Part shown: positions 44,482-52,925 of the stretch, one piece after another | Layout: every line of letters starts with the position of its first letter | How positions within the stretch are numbered: the stretch's first letter is position 1 | Assembly (NCBI GenBank): GCA_035555315.1 | Contig: DATMGU010000110.1 | Span: forward strand, 11,391 to 75,390 | Direction of reading: 5' to 3' | Source of the DNA: DATMGU01 sp035555315 | GTDB taxonomy: Bacteria; Pseudomonadota; Alphaproteobacteria; ATCC43930; CGMCC-115725 | Length of the DNA stretch: 64,000 bases | Notes under the pieces: model-generated | Told to the model about the DNA's origin: nothing | Databases searched by the model: none | The model's input: the letters and a program-made list of their open reading frames with translations, nothing else | Program-made: the position numbers and the translations under genes

Positions 44482-45552
44482 ATGGCTTTCATCGAACTCG
44501 ACGACATCGCGAAATCCTTCGGCAGCAAGCCGGCGCTTGATGGCGTGTCGCTGGCGATCGAGCGGGGCGAGACGCTCGCCGTCTTCGGCCCCTCGGGCGT
44601 CGGCAAGACGGTGCTGCTGCGGCTGCTCGCCGGGATCATGGAGCCCGATCGGGGCGACATCAGGATCGGTGGTGCCAGTCTTCTGGGCGTACCGCCGGAG
44701 CGGCGCGAGGTCGCCATGGCGTTCCAGAATTTCGCGCTCTACCCCCATCTTACCGCGTTCGAGAACATCGCGAGCCCGCTGCGTGCCCGACAGCTGGACG
44801 AGACGCAGATGAAACGCCGGGTCGGCGAGATTGCGAGCCTGCTGCGCATCGACCATGTGCTGGACCATCTGCCGCGCGCGCTGTCCAACGGCCAGAAACA
44901 GCGGACGGCGCTCGCGCGCAGCCTGGTCCGCGCACCGGCCGTGCTGTTGCTCGACGATCCCTTGCGCAATGTCGACGCGAAGCTGCGCTACGAGATGCGG
45001 CTCGAACTGCCGCGGCTGTTCAAGCGCTTCGGCTCGACGGCGCTCTACGTCACCCAGGATTATCGGGAGGCGATGGCGCTCGGCGACAGGATCGCGATCC
45101 TGCTCGACCATCGCCTGCGCCAGCTCGGTACCCCCGCCGAGATCTACAATCACCCGGCCGATCAGCGTGTCGCCCGCCTGTTCGGCGATCCGCCGATCAA
45201 TCTGCTGCCGGCCCGCGTCGAGGCATCGGGCGGCGGCGCCACGGTCCGGCTGTTCGGCCAGACCCTGGCGCTGCGGCATCGACCGGTGCCGGCCGCCTCT
45301 GGCTGGGATTGCCTCGTCGGCATCCGTCCGGAGGACGTCGAATTGTCGAGCGAGCCGATCGACGGCACGGCACCCTTCAGGCTCCGCGCCACGACGCCCT
45401 TCAGCGTACGAACCGCACTGCTGCTTGCCGGCGCCGACGGCGGCGAACTCATCGCCAGCACCACGAACCCACCCGCCGCCGAAACGCTTTGGGCCCGCTT
45501 CGATTTGGGGCGGGCGGTGCTGTTCGACGCCGCGACCGGCACCGCACTCTGA
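44482..45552 (+). CDS. ABC transporter ATP-binding protein 1, degenerate catalytic motifs
   Basis: A 356-residue CUT1 ATPase with TOBE domain. Walker A (GPSGVGKT) and Q-loop (MAFQNFALYPHLTA) are intact. Three other motifs depart from consensus: the signature is LSNGQ (134-138), the catalytic glutamate after Walker B is Asp159 (LLLDDPLRNVDAKL), and the H-loop histidine is Gln192 (YVTQDYREAMALGD). Such a subunit should hydrolyse ATP poorly in its own site. It is encoded directly before a second ATPase, so the two probably form a heterodimer with one strong site. It recalls one of the two ATPases of rhizobial glycerol transporters; that match is from memory and untested. Confidence 0.9.
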   Translation: MAFIELDDIAKSFGSKPALDGVSLAIERGETLAVFGPSGVGKTVLLRLLAGIMEPDRGDIRIGGASLLGVPPERREVAMAFQNFALYPHLTAFENIASPLRARQLDETQMKRRVGEIASLLRIDHVLDHLPRALSNGQKQRTALARSLVRAPAVLLLDDPLRNVDAKLRYEMRLELPRLFKRFGSTALYVTQDYREAMALGDRIAILLDHRLRQLGTPAEIYNHPADQRVARLFGDPPINLLPARVEASGGGATVRLFGQTLALRHRPVPAASGWDCLVGIRPEDVELSSEPIDGTAPFRLRATTPFSVRTALLLAGADGGELIASTTNPPAAETLWARFDLGRAVLFDAATGTAL

Positions 45553-45566
45553 GAGGGAAGACGATC

Positions 45567-46742
45567 ATGGCGAGCCTCACCCTCGAAAAGCTCGGCAAGA
45601 CATTTGGCAAGCTGCGTGCCGTCGGCGACGTCGATCTCGCCATCGCCGATGGCGAGATCATCGGTCTGTTGGGTTCGTCCGGCTGCGGCAAGACTTCGAC
45701 CTTGCGCATGATCGCGGGCTTCGAGCGGATCAGCGAGGGCACGGTCCGGATTGGCGACCGCCCGGTCAATCTCCTGCCGGTGGCGGCGCGCAACGTCGCC
45801 ATGGCGTTCGAGGGCTATTCGCTCTACCCGCCGCTCACCGTCGCCGAGAACATCGCGTTCGGCCTGAAGCGGCGCTTCGCCAAGGCCGAGGTCGGCAGGA
45901 AGGTCGCGGAGATCGCCCGGCTGCTCGAGATCGGAGACATCCTCGAACACTATCCCTCCGCCATATCGGGCGGCCAGCAGCAACGGGTCAGCCTGGCCCG
46001 CGCCCTGGTCCGTCAAGCCGATGTCTACCTGCTGGATGAACCGATGTCGCAGCTCGAACCGCAGCTGCGCGCCGTGCTGCGCGTGCGCATCAAGGATTGG
46101 CTGCGGCGGCATCGCATGACGACGGTTTTCGTCACCCATGACCAGACCGAGGCGATCGCGCTCGCCGACCGCATCGCGGTCATGGACCAGGGCGCGCTTC
46201 AGCAGTTCGGCACGAGCGCCGATCTGCTCGACCGGCCGGTCAACCTGTTCGTGGCAGGCTTCGTCGGCGAGCCGCCGATGAACCTCATCGAGGCCGAGGT
46301 GCTGCGACGGGACGGTCGGCTGGCGCTCGCGGCACTCGACCGGGACGGACGGACGGCCTTCGAGCTGATGCTCCCATCCGCCCCCGCCGGGAAGACGATC
46401 GAGCGGATGCTGGAGGCCGGCCGGCGCATCACCATCGGCTTCCGGCCGCAATCGGCGAGCTTGGCCGTGGATGACCGGCGGCAGGGTGCCGGCGCGCCGG
46501 CCTCGTTGACCATCCGGGGCCGGGTCGTATCGAACGAATGGCTGGGCGACCAGAGCCATGTCGGCATCGAGGCGGGTGGGCTGTTCCTGATCGCCGTCAC
46601 GGACGGCCGCATCGCCCTTGCCGAGGACGGCGCCGTGACGCTGGCGCTCCGCCCGGAGGCGCTTCACGCGTTCGATCGGGAAACAGGCCGCGCCCTGATC
46701 CATGGCGGCAGCATCGCCGAGGCGGCCCGCCATGCCGCGTGA
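45567..46742 (+). CDS. ABC transporter ATP-binding protein 2, partner of the degenerate ATPase
   Basis: A 391-residue CUT1 ATPase. Walker A is GSSGCGKTS, the signature ISGGQQQR, Walker B LLDEPMSQLEPQLR with catalytic Glu158, and the H-loop VTHDQTEAIALAD with His191; these are competent. The Q-loop glutamine is instead Glu82 (MAFEGYSLYPPLTV). The C-terminal third is a TOBE/MalK-like regulatory domain. It would supply the active composite site in a heterodimer with the product encoded at 44482. It overlaps the kinase gene by 11 bases. Confidence 0.9.
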   Translation: MASLTLEKLGKTFGKLRAVGDVDLAIADGEIIGLLGSSGCGKTSTLRMIAGFERISEGTVRIGDRPVNLLPVAARNVAMAFEGYSLYPPLTVAENIAFGLKRRFAKAEVGRKVAEIARLLEIGDILEHYPSAISGGQQQRVSLARALVRQADVYLLDEPMSQLEPQLRAVLRVRIKDWLRRHRMTTVFVTHDQTEAIALADRIAVMDQGALQQFGTSADLLDRPVNLFVAGFVGEPPMNLIEAEVLRRDGRLALAALDRDGRTAFELMLPSAPAGKTIERMLEAGRRITIGFRPQSASLAVDDRRQGAGAPASLTIRGRVVSNEWLGDQSHVGIEAGGLFLIAVTDGRIALAEDGAVTLALRPEALHAFDRETGRALIHGGSIAEAARHAA

Positions 46743-48372
46743 TCTCGTCATCGGCCTCGATTCCGGCACCTCCGTCGTCAAGGCCGTCGCCTTTACCCTC
46801 GACGGCCGCGACATCGCGACGGCCGCCGTCAAGAACCAGGTCGCGTTCCGGCCGGGCGCCGTCGCCGAACAGGATATCGCCGGGACCTGGACATCGGCCG
46901 CGCGCACCCTGCGGGCGCTCGCAGAGCGCGTGCCCGACCTCGCCCAGCGGACGGCGGCGCTCGCCGTGACGGGTCAGGGCGACGGCACCTGGCTGCTCGA
47001 CCGGTCCGGCGCGCCCGTGGCACCGGCCTGGCTGTGGCTCGACGGCCGGTCCGGCGAGATCGTCCGGGCGTGGCGTGGCGACGAGACCGGACCCGCCGTC
47101 TACCGGATCACCGGCACCGGCCTCAATCCGTCGCTGCAAAGCGGGCAAATCGCGTGGCATCTGCGCAACCGGCCGGATCTGCTCGAGCGAGCCGCGACCG
47201 CGCTGCACTGCAAGGACTGGCTCTATCACCGCATGACCGGCGAGCGCGCGACCGATCCGGCCGAAGGGATCTTCACCTATGGCGATTTCCGGACCGGCCG
47301 CTACGACGACGCGATCCTCGAACTCTTGGGGATAACCAGCGCGAAGCGCCTGCTGCCCGAGATCGTCGACGGCACGCGGCATCACGCCCCGCTCGTCGCG
47401 GCGGCGGCGGCCGAAACCGGCTTGCGGGCCGGAACGCCGATCGTTCTGGGGTCGGTCGACGTCCTATGCACGGCGCTCGGCGCCGGCCTTTACGATCCAG
47501 GCCGCGATGTCGGCGTCACGATCCTCGGCAGCACCGGCATGCACATGCGTCTCTGTCCGACCGCCGCCGTGCCGTTGGGCGATCAGGTCGGCTATACCAT
47601 GCCCTTCATGGTTCCGGGCCATGCCGCCGCCATTCAGTCCAACATGGCGGCGACCCTCAACATCGACTGGTTCGTCGCGATGGCGTCCGACCTCGTCGAA
47701 GCGAGCGGCGCCGGCCGGCCCGACCCCGCCCCTCTGCTCGCGACGCTCGAACGACGAGCGGCCGAGGCCGCACCAGGGGCGCTGCTCTATCACCCATTCA
47801 TCTGCGCCACGGGCGAACGCGGCCCGTTCGTCGAGCCGCTGGCGCGGGCACAATTCCTGGGGTTGAGCAGCAAGACCTCGGCCTTCGAGCTGATGCGCGC
47901 GGTCTACGAAGGCTTGGCCTTCGCCGCGCGGGATTGCTACGACGCGCTCGGCGGCGCGCCGGCCGAGATCCGCCTGTCGGGCGGCGCCGCGCGCAGCGCC
48001 CTCTGTCGCCGGATCCTGGCAAGCGTGCTCGGGCGGCCGATCCGCACGATCGAGCGGGCGGAGACCGGCGCCGCGGGCGCCGCAATGATGGCGACCGTCT
48101 CGCTCGGCCATTTCAAGGACCTGGCGGAGGCCTGCGAGCACTGGGTCCGCCCGACCTTCGGCGCGATCGAGGAGCCGGACGACGCCCTCCGCGCGATCTA
48201 TCAAAGTCTCTATCCGAGCTACCGGGCCGGCTATCGGTCGATGACCGGCGTCTGGCGGGGGCTCGAACGCGCCAGACACCTCAGCGAGGCCTTCGGCCCA
48301 AGCGCTTGTCATCCCGGCGTCGGCGCGGACGGTTTCGCGATCCCCGCCCAGCAGGAGGATATCGTGGCATGA
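46732..48372 (+). CDS. FGGY-family carbohydrate kinase, erythritol kinase (EryA)-like
   Basis: A 546-residue kinase of two actin-like domains. The first phosphate-binding motif is GLDSGTSVVKAVAF. Catalytic base is probably Asp243 in VLGSVDVLCTALGAGLYDPG, and LSGGAARSALCRRILASVLG is the C-terminal ATP-binding segment. ALAVTGQGDGTWLLDRSG, HCKDWLYHRMTGERATDP and FTYGDFRT resemble erythritol kinases more than xylulo- or glycerol kinases. It phosphorylates a polyol or ketose after uptake. The ATG at 46732 overlaps the upstream ATPase stop. The C-terminus is about 30 residues longer than I would expect for EryA. Confidence 0.85.
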   Translation: MPRDLVIGLDSGTSVVKAVAFTLDGRDIATAAVKNQVAFRPGAVAEQDIAGTWTSAARTLRALAERVPDLAQRTAALAVTGQGDGTWLLDRSGAPVAPAWLWLDGRSGEIVRAWRGDETGPAVYRITGTGLNPSLQSGQIAWHLRNRPDLLERAATALHCKDWLYHRMTGERATDPAEGIFTYGDFRTGRYDDAILELLGITSAKRLLPEIVDGTRHHAPLVAAAAAETGLRAGTPIVLGSVDVLCTALGAGLYDPGRDVGVTILGSTGMHMRLCPTAAVPLGDQVGYTMPFMVPGHAAAIQSNMAATLNIDWFVAMASDLVEASGAGRPDPAPLLATLERRAAEAAPGALLYHPFICATGERGPFVEPLARAQFLGLSSKTSAFELMRAVYEGLAFAARDCYDALGGAPAEIRLSGGAARSALCRRILASVLGRPIRTIERAETGAAGAAMMATVSLGHFKDLAEACEHWVRPTFGAIEEPDDALRAIYQSLYPSYRAGYRSMTGVWRGLERARHLSEAFGPSACHPGVGADGFAIPAQQEDIVA

Positions 48373-49382
48373 CAGCGCTCAAGATCGCGGTCTTCGGCGA
48401 CCGCTTCATGAAACCGGAGATCTTCAGCGAAGCCCTGCGGCGGCTCGACGCGGATCTCGCCATCACCGCTCATGAGCTGCCCTGGCCCGACGAGCCGATG
48501 GTCCATGCCTATGGCCTGCGCGAATGCGTCGGGGATCCGGAGGCTCTGGCGCCGCTCCTCGCCGAGGCGGAGATCCTGGTCAACCATGTGGCACCCGTCA
48601 CGGCCGCCATGCTCGATCGGGCGCCCTATCTGAAGCTCATCGCCGTGTCGCGCGGCGGCCCGGTCAATATCGATGTCGGGGCGGCGGCCGAGCGCGGCGT
48701 CAAGGTCGTGAACGCGCCCGGCCGCAACGCGACGGCGGTCGCGGAATTCACCATCGGCGTCATCCTGGCGCAGACGCGGCTGATCACGGCGGGGCACGAC
48801 GCGCTGCGCCGTGGCGAATGGCGCGGCGACCTCTACCGGGCGGATATGACCGGCGAGGAATTGTGCGACATGACCGTCGGGCTGATCGGCTACGGCCATG
48901 TCGGCTCGAAGATCCCGCCGCTGCTGCGGCCGTTCGGCTGCCGGATTCTGGTCTGCGACCCCTATGTGGACATCCCGCCGGCCGACGGCGTGGAACAGGT
49001 CGATATCGAGACGCTCTACCATTCGTCCGACATCGTGTCCTGTCATCAACGGGTAACGGCGGAGACGACCGGCATGCATGACGCCGCCGCCTTCGCGCGA
49101 ATGAAGCCCGGCGCCTATTTCATCAATACCGCCCGTGGACCGTTGGTCGACTATCGCGCGCTCCACGACGCGCTGGCGAGCGGCAGGCTCCGCGGCGCGG
49201 CACTCGAATGTTTCGACCGCGAGCCACCGGACGCCGCCTCGCCGCTCCTGCGCCTGGGAAACGTCACCCTCACGCCGCACATCGCCGGCGCCTCGCTGCG
49301 CACCGTCCGGCGCGCCGCCGACATGGTCGCCGAGGAAGTCCGCCGCTATCTCGCGGGCGAGCCCGCGCTCAATCCCGCCTGA
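48369..49382 (+). CDS. D-isomer-specific 2-hydroxyacid dehydrogenase family protein
   Basis: A 337-residue NAD(P)-dependent dehydrogenase. The nucleotide motif is GLIGYGHVGSKIPPLL. The catalytic triad is visible: arginine in INTARGPLVDY, glutamate in ECFDREPP and histidine in LTPHIAGAS. The N-terminal catalytic lobe (VFGDRFMKPEIF) is divergent from phosphoglycerate dehydrogenase. It overlaps the kinase stop by four bases (ATGA). In this operon it may reduce a 2-oxo acid or oxidise a 2-hydroxy acid, a step absent from the known erythritol pathway. Confidence 0.88.
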   Translation: MTALKIAVFGDRFMKPEIFSEALRRLDADLAITAHELPWPDEPMVHAYGLRECVGDPEALAPLLAEAEILVNHVAPVTAAMLDRAPYLKLIAVSRGGPVNIDVGAAAERGVKVVNAPGRNATAVAEFTIGVILAQTRLITAGHDALRRGEWRGDLYRADMTGEELCDMTVGLIGYGHVGSKIPPLLRPFGCRILVCDPYVDIPPADGVEQVDIETLYHSSDIVSCHQRVTAETTGMHDAAAFARMKPGAYFINTARGPLVDYRALHDALASGRLRGAALECFDREPPDAASPLLRLGNVTLTPHIAGASLRTVRRAADMVAEEVRRYLAGEPALNPA

Positions 49383-49403
49383 ACCGACAAGAGGAACCCG
49401 CTC

Positions 49404-50066
49404 ATGGACGAAGAACTGTCCCTGCGCCGAAGCATCATTGCCCATTGCCTGGAGATGAACGCGAACGGTCTCAATCAAGGCACCTCGGGCAACATCAGCG
49501 CCCGCTGGCGGGACGGCTTGATCATCACGCCGACCGGTGTCCCCTACCGCACGCTCGAGCCGGATGATCTGCCCTTCCTGCGGTTCGACGGCAGCTGGGA
49601 CGGGCCGCTGGCGCCGTCGAGCGAATGGCGCTTCCATCGGGACATCCTCCAGCATCGGCCGGAGGTCGGCGCCATCGTCCATGCCCATCCGACCTTTTCG
49701 TCCGTGCTCGCGATCAAGCGCCTCGATATCCCGGCGGTGCATTACATGATCGCGGTGAGCGGCGGCAATTCGGTGAGGTGCGGGCGCTACGCGACCTACG
49801 GCACGGCGGAACTGAGCGCGGCGGCGATCGAGGCGCTCGAAGGCCGGACCTGCTGTCTCTTGGCCAATCACGGTATGATCGCGACGGGTGCGACGCTCGA
49901 AAAGGCCATGTGGCTCGCGGTCGAACTCGAAACGCTCGCCAAGCAGTATTTTTATTCGCTGCAGATCGGCGGCCCCGTGCTGCTGCCCGACGACGAGATC
50001 GGTCGCGTCATCGACAAGTTCAAATCCTACGGGCTGCAGCCGAAGGCGAGCCGCGCGGGTGCCTGA
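49404..50066 (+). CDS. Class II aldolase/adducin family protein (FucA-like)
   Basis: A 220-residue zinc aldolase close in length to L-fuculose-1-phosphate aldolase. GLNQGTSGNISARW binds phosphate in this family. Zinc ligands are His93 and His95 (VHAHPTFSSV) and His156 (ANHGMIATG), with the catalytic glutamate at Glu74 (SSEWRFHRDI); the spacing mirrors FucA. It should split a ketose-1-phosphate to dihydroxyacetone phosphate and an aldehyde, or act as an epimerase. It lies 21 bases after the dehydrogenase gene and 1 base before the flavoprotein gene. Confidence 0.9.
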   Translation: MDEELSLRRSIIAHCLEMNANGLNQGTSGNISARWRDGLIITPTGVPYRTLEPDDLPFLRFDGSWDGPLAPSSEWRFHRDILQHRPEVGAIVHAHPTFSSVLAIKRLDIPAVHYMIAVSGGNSVRCGRYATYGTAELSAAAIEALEGRTCCLLANHGMIATGATLEKAMWLAVELETLAKQYFYSLQIGGPVLLPDDEIGRVIDKFKSYGLQPKASRAGA

Positions 50067-50067
50067 A

Positions 50068-51636
50068 ATGGCTGCCGACACGGGCTCGTCCTTCAAAGAC
50101 CGACCGGATGGCAGCGCTCGGGAGGCGCCGGTCGATCTGCTGATCGTCGGTGCCGGCATCAACGGCGCCGGCATCGCCCGCGACGCGGCCGGGCGCGGCC
50201 TCTCGGTCGTGCTGTGCGAGAAGGACGACATCGCCCAGGGCACCTCCTCGCGCAGCGGCAAGCTGGTCCATGGCGGGTTGCGCTATCTCGAATATTACGA
50301 ATTCCGCCTGGTGCGAGAGGCGCTGATCGAGCGCGAAGTCCTGCTGCGCCTGGCGCCGCACATCATCTGGCCCATGCGCTTCGTCCTGCCGCACGACCGG
50401 GCGCAGCGGCCGGTCTGGCTGATTCGGCTCGGCCTGTTGCTTTATGATCATCTGGGCGGCCGCCGGCGGCTGCCGGCGTCACGCGGGCTCGATCTGTCGC
50501 GGGCTCCCGAGGGCGCCCCGCTGAAGACCGATTATGCGCGCGGGTTCGAATATTCGGACTGCTGGGTCGACGATGCCCGGCTCGTGATCCTGAACGCGAA
50601 ATCCGCGGCCGAGCACGGCGCCCGCATCCTGCCGCGGACCGAGTGCGTGACAGCCCGCCGCTCGGCCGGGCTCTGGCTGGTGGATCTTCTCGACCATCGC
50701 ACGGGCAAGACCCGGCAGATCCATGCCCGCGTCCTGGTCAACGGCGCCGGGCCTTGGGTCGATGGGGTGCTAAGCCGGGTGACCGGGCAAAACACCGGCA
50801 AGCGCGTGCGGCTCGTCAAGGGCAGCCACATCGTGGTGCCGAAGCACTATGCCGGTCCGCAGGCCTATCTGCTCCAGAACCCGGATAGGCGGGTCATTTT
50901 CGTCAATCCCTACGAGCAGGACTATCTGCTGATCGGCACCACGGACATCCCCTATGACGGCGAGCCGGACGCGGTGGCGATCGAGCCGGACGAGATCGCC
51001 TATCTGTGCGGCGTGGCCAACCGGTATTTCGCCAAGGCGATCGGACCGGGCGACGTGGTCCATGCCTTCTCCGGCATCCGCCCGCTCTACGACGACGCGA
51101 CCGAAAACCCGTCGGCCGTGACCCGCGACTATGTGTTCGACATCGACGGGTCGATCGGCGAAGCGCCGCTCCTGTCGATCTTCGGCGGCAAGATCACGAC
51201 CTATCGCAAGCTCGCGGAACACGCCCTGGAGCGGTTGCGACCGTTCCTACCGGGTCTGCGCGCGCCCTGGACGGCAAACGAGCCGCTGCCTGGCGGCGAT
51301 ATGGCGGATGCCGATTTCGACCGGTTCCTCGCCGCCTTCCGGGCGGCCCATGCCTGGCTGCCACCGGATCTCGCCCGGCACTATGCGCGCCTCTACGGCA
51401 CGCGCGCGGCGCGGGTCGTCGGCGATGCCCGGCGGCTCGCGGATCTGGGTCGCGGGCTGGGCGATCGGCTCTATGAGGCCGAGATCCGCTATCTCGTCGA
51501 CGAGGAATGGGCGGTAACCGCCGAGGATATCCTGTGGCGCCGCACCAAGCACGGCCTCCATCTGCCGGCCGAAGCCGGATCGATCCTGGAGGCGTGGCTC
51601 GGTCGCGCGGCGGTCGAACCGATGCTGCGCGCATGA
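50068..51636 (+). CDS. FAD-dependent glycerol-3-phosphate dehydrogenase family protein (GlpD/EryB-like)
   Basis: A 522-residue membrane-associated flavoprotein. The FAD motif is LLIVGAGINGAGIARDAAGR, followed by TSSRSGKLVHGGLRYLEYYE, the GlpD signature. LLIGTTDIPYDGEP, SGIRPLYDD and FGGKITTYRKLAEHAL are conserved; the C-terminal helical domain ends with the EDILWRRTKHGL motif. It oxidises a polyol phosphate and passes electrons to ubiquinone. Next to an EryA-like kinase, an EryB role (erythritol-4-phosphate or similar) is as likely as glycerol-3-phosphate. It starts at the ATG at 50068, one base after the aldolase stop. Confidence 0.9.
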   Translation: MAADTGSSFKDRPDGSAREAPVDLLIVGAGINGAGIARDAAGRGLSVVLCEKDDIAQGTSSRSGKLVHGGLRYLEYYEFRLVREALIEREVLLRLAPHIIWPMRFVLPHDRAQRPVWLIRLGLLLYDHLGGRRRLPASRGLDLSRAPEGAPLKTDYARGFEYSDCWVDDARLVILNAKSAAEHGARILPRTECVTARRSAGLWLVDLLDHRTGKTRQIHARVLVNGAGPWVDGVLSRVTGQNTGKRVRLVKGSHIVVPKHYAGPQAYLLQNPDRRVIFVNPYEQDYLLIGTTDIPYDGEPDAVAIEPDEIAYLCGVANRYFAKAIGPGDVVHAFSGIRPLYDDATENPSAVTRDYVFDIDGSIGEAPLLSIFGGKITTYRKLAEHALERLRPFLPGLRAPWTANEPLPGGDMADADFDRFLAAFRAAHAWLPPDLARHYARLYGTRAARVVGDARRLADLGRGLGDRLYEAEIRYLVDEEWAVTAEDILWRRTKHGLHLPAEAGSILEAWLGRAAVEPMLRA

Positions 51637-52925
51637 CGCCCCCCACGCGACCGCTCTTCGTCGGCATCGACGCCGGCACCTCCGGCGTTCGCGCGATCGC
51701 GATCGACGAGGCGGGGCGCATCGCGGCCCAGGGATCGGCGCCCTTGCCGCCGTCACGGCGGAGCGGCCCGGCGATCGAGCAGGATCCGGCCGACTGGTGG
51801 CGCGCCCTCACGACCTCGATCGGTCAGATGATCGAGCGCGCCGGTCGGGCCGAGATCGCGGCCTGCGCGGTGGATGGCACGTCCGGCACGATCCTGTTCG
51901 CCGACCGGACCGGCACGCCGCTCGGGCCGGCGCTGCTCTACAACGATGCGCGGGCGGTTGCCCAGGCGGAGCGCATCGCCGCGGTCGCCCCATCGGCAAG
52001 CGGCGCCCACGGGCCGACGTCGGCGCTCGCCAAGCTGCTGCATTTGCAGCCGGGACGACCGGCCTCGGCGCGGCATCTGCTCCATCAGGCCGACTGGCTC
52101 GCCGGGCGGCTGACCGGCCGGTTTGGGGTGAGCGACGAGAACAACGTGCTGAAGCTCGGCTATGACGGGATCGCCCGACGCTGGCCCGGCTGGTTCGACG
52201 CCCTGGGGGTGGAGCGGGCGCTTCTGCCGGAAGTGGTGCCGCCGGGGACGCCGATCGGACGGCTCGGCCGGTCGGCGGCCCGGGAACTTGGCCTGCCCGA
52301 GGGCATTCCGGTGGTCGCGGGCACGACGGACGGCGTCGCCGCCTTCCTCGCGACGGGCGCGCACGAGCCCGGCGACGGCGTCACGTCGCTCGGCTCCACC
52401 CTGGTCATCAAGCTGCTGACCGATCGCCCGATCTTCTCCCCGGCCGACGGCATCTACAGTCATCGCCTGGGCGAACTCTGGCTCCCCGGTGGCGCCGCCA
52501 ACACGGGCGGGGCCGCCCTGTTGAGATATTTCGATAGAGAGAGAATGATCGAATTGAGCAGGCATCTCGATCCCGCCCATCCGACCGGTCTGGATTATTG
52601 GCCGCTGCCCGGACGGGGCGAACGCTTCCCGATCAATGCACCCGACATGGAGTCCGCCGTCGACCCTCGGCCGCGGGACGATGCCCAGTTCCTACAGGGC
52701 CTGCTCGAAGGCATCGCCAATGTCGAGCGGCGGGCCTATACGCGGCTCGCCGAACTGGGCGCACCGAGCGTCCGGACGGTGCGGACCGTCGGCAGCGGTG
52801 CGGACAACGCGGCTTGGTCGGAGATCCGTGCCGGCCGGCTCAAGGTGCCCATGCCGCCGCCGATCAGTCTCGAGGCCGCCTACGGCACGGCTCTGCTCGC
52901 CCGACGCGGCGTGCTCGGACGATGA
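51633..52925 (+). CDS. FGGY-family carbohydrate kinase, second copy, compact
   Basis: A 430-residue kinase, short for the family (usually near 500). The first motif is GIDAGTSGVRAIAIDEAGR. The likely base is Asp233 in VAGTTDGVAAFLATGAHEPG. SLGSTLVIKLLTDRP and GSGADNAAWSEIRAGRL are recognisable. The C-terminal lobe after the last motif is reduced. It overlaps the flavoprotein stop by four bases. It differs clearly from the EryA-like kinase encoded five kilobases earlier and from the kinase at 59113, so it likely acts on another pathway intermediate such as a ketose. Confidence 0.86.
   Translation: MTPPTRPLFVGIDAGTSGVRAIAIDEAGRIAAQGSAPLPPSRRSGPAIEQDPADWWRALTTSIGQMIERAGRAEIAACAVDGTSGTILFADRTGTPLGPALLYNDARAVAQAERIAAVAPSASGAHGPTSALAKLLHLQPGRPASARHLLHQADWLAGRLTGRFGVSDENNVLKLGYDGIARRWPGWFDALGVERALLPEVVPPGTPIGRLGRSAARELGLPEGIPVVAGTTDGVAAFLATGAHEPGDGVTSLGSTLVIKLLTDRPIFSPADGIYSHRLGELWLPGGAANTGGAALLRYFDRERMIELSRHLDPAHPTGLDYWPLPGRGERFPINAPDMESAVDPRPRDDAQFLQGLLEGIANVERRAYTRLAELGAPSVRTVRTVGSGADNAAWSEIRAGRLKVPMPPPISLEAAYGTALLARRGVLGR

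Noticed and set aside
48309..50261. 650-codon minus-strand frame opposite the dehydrogenase and aldolase genes
   Set aside because: Both plus-strand genes have complete catalytic motifs and ordered overlaps; the antisense frame has none.
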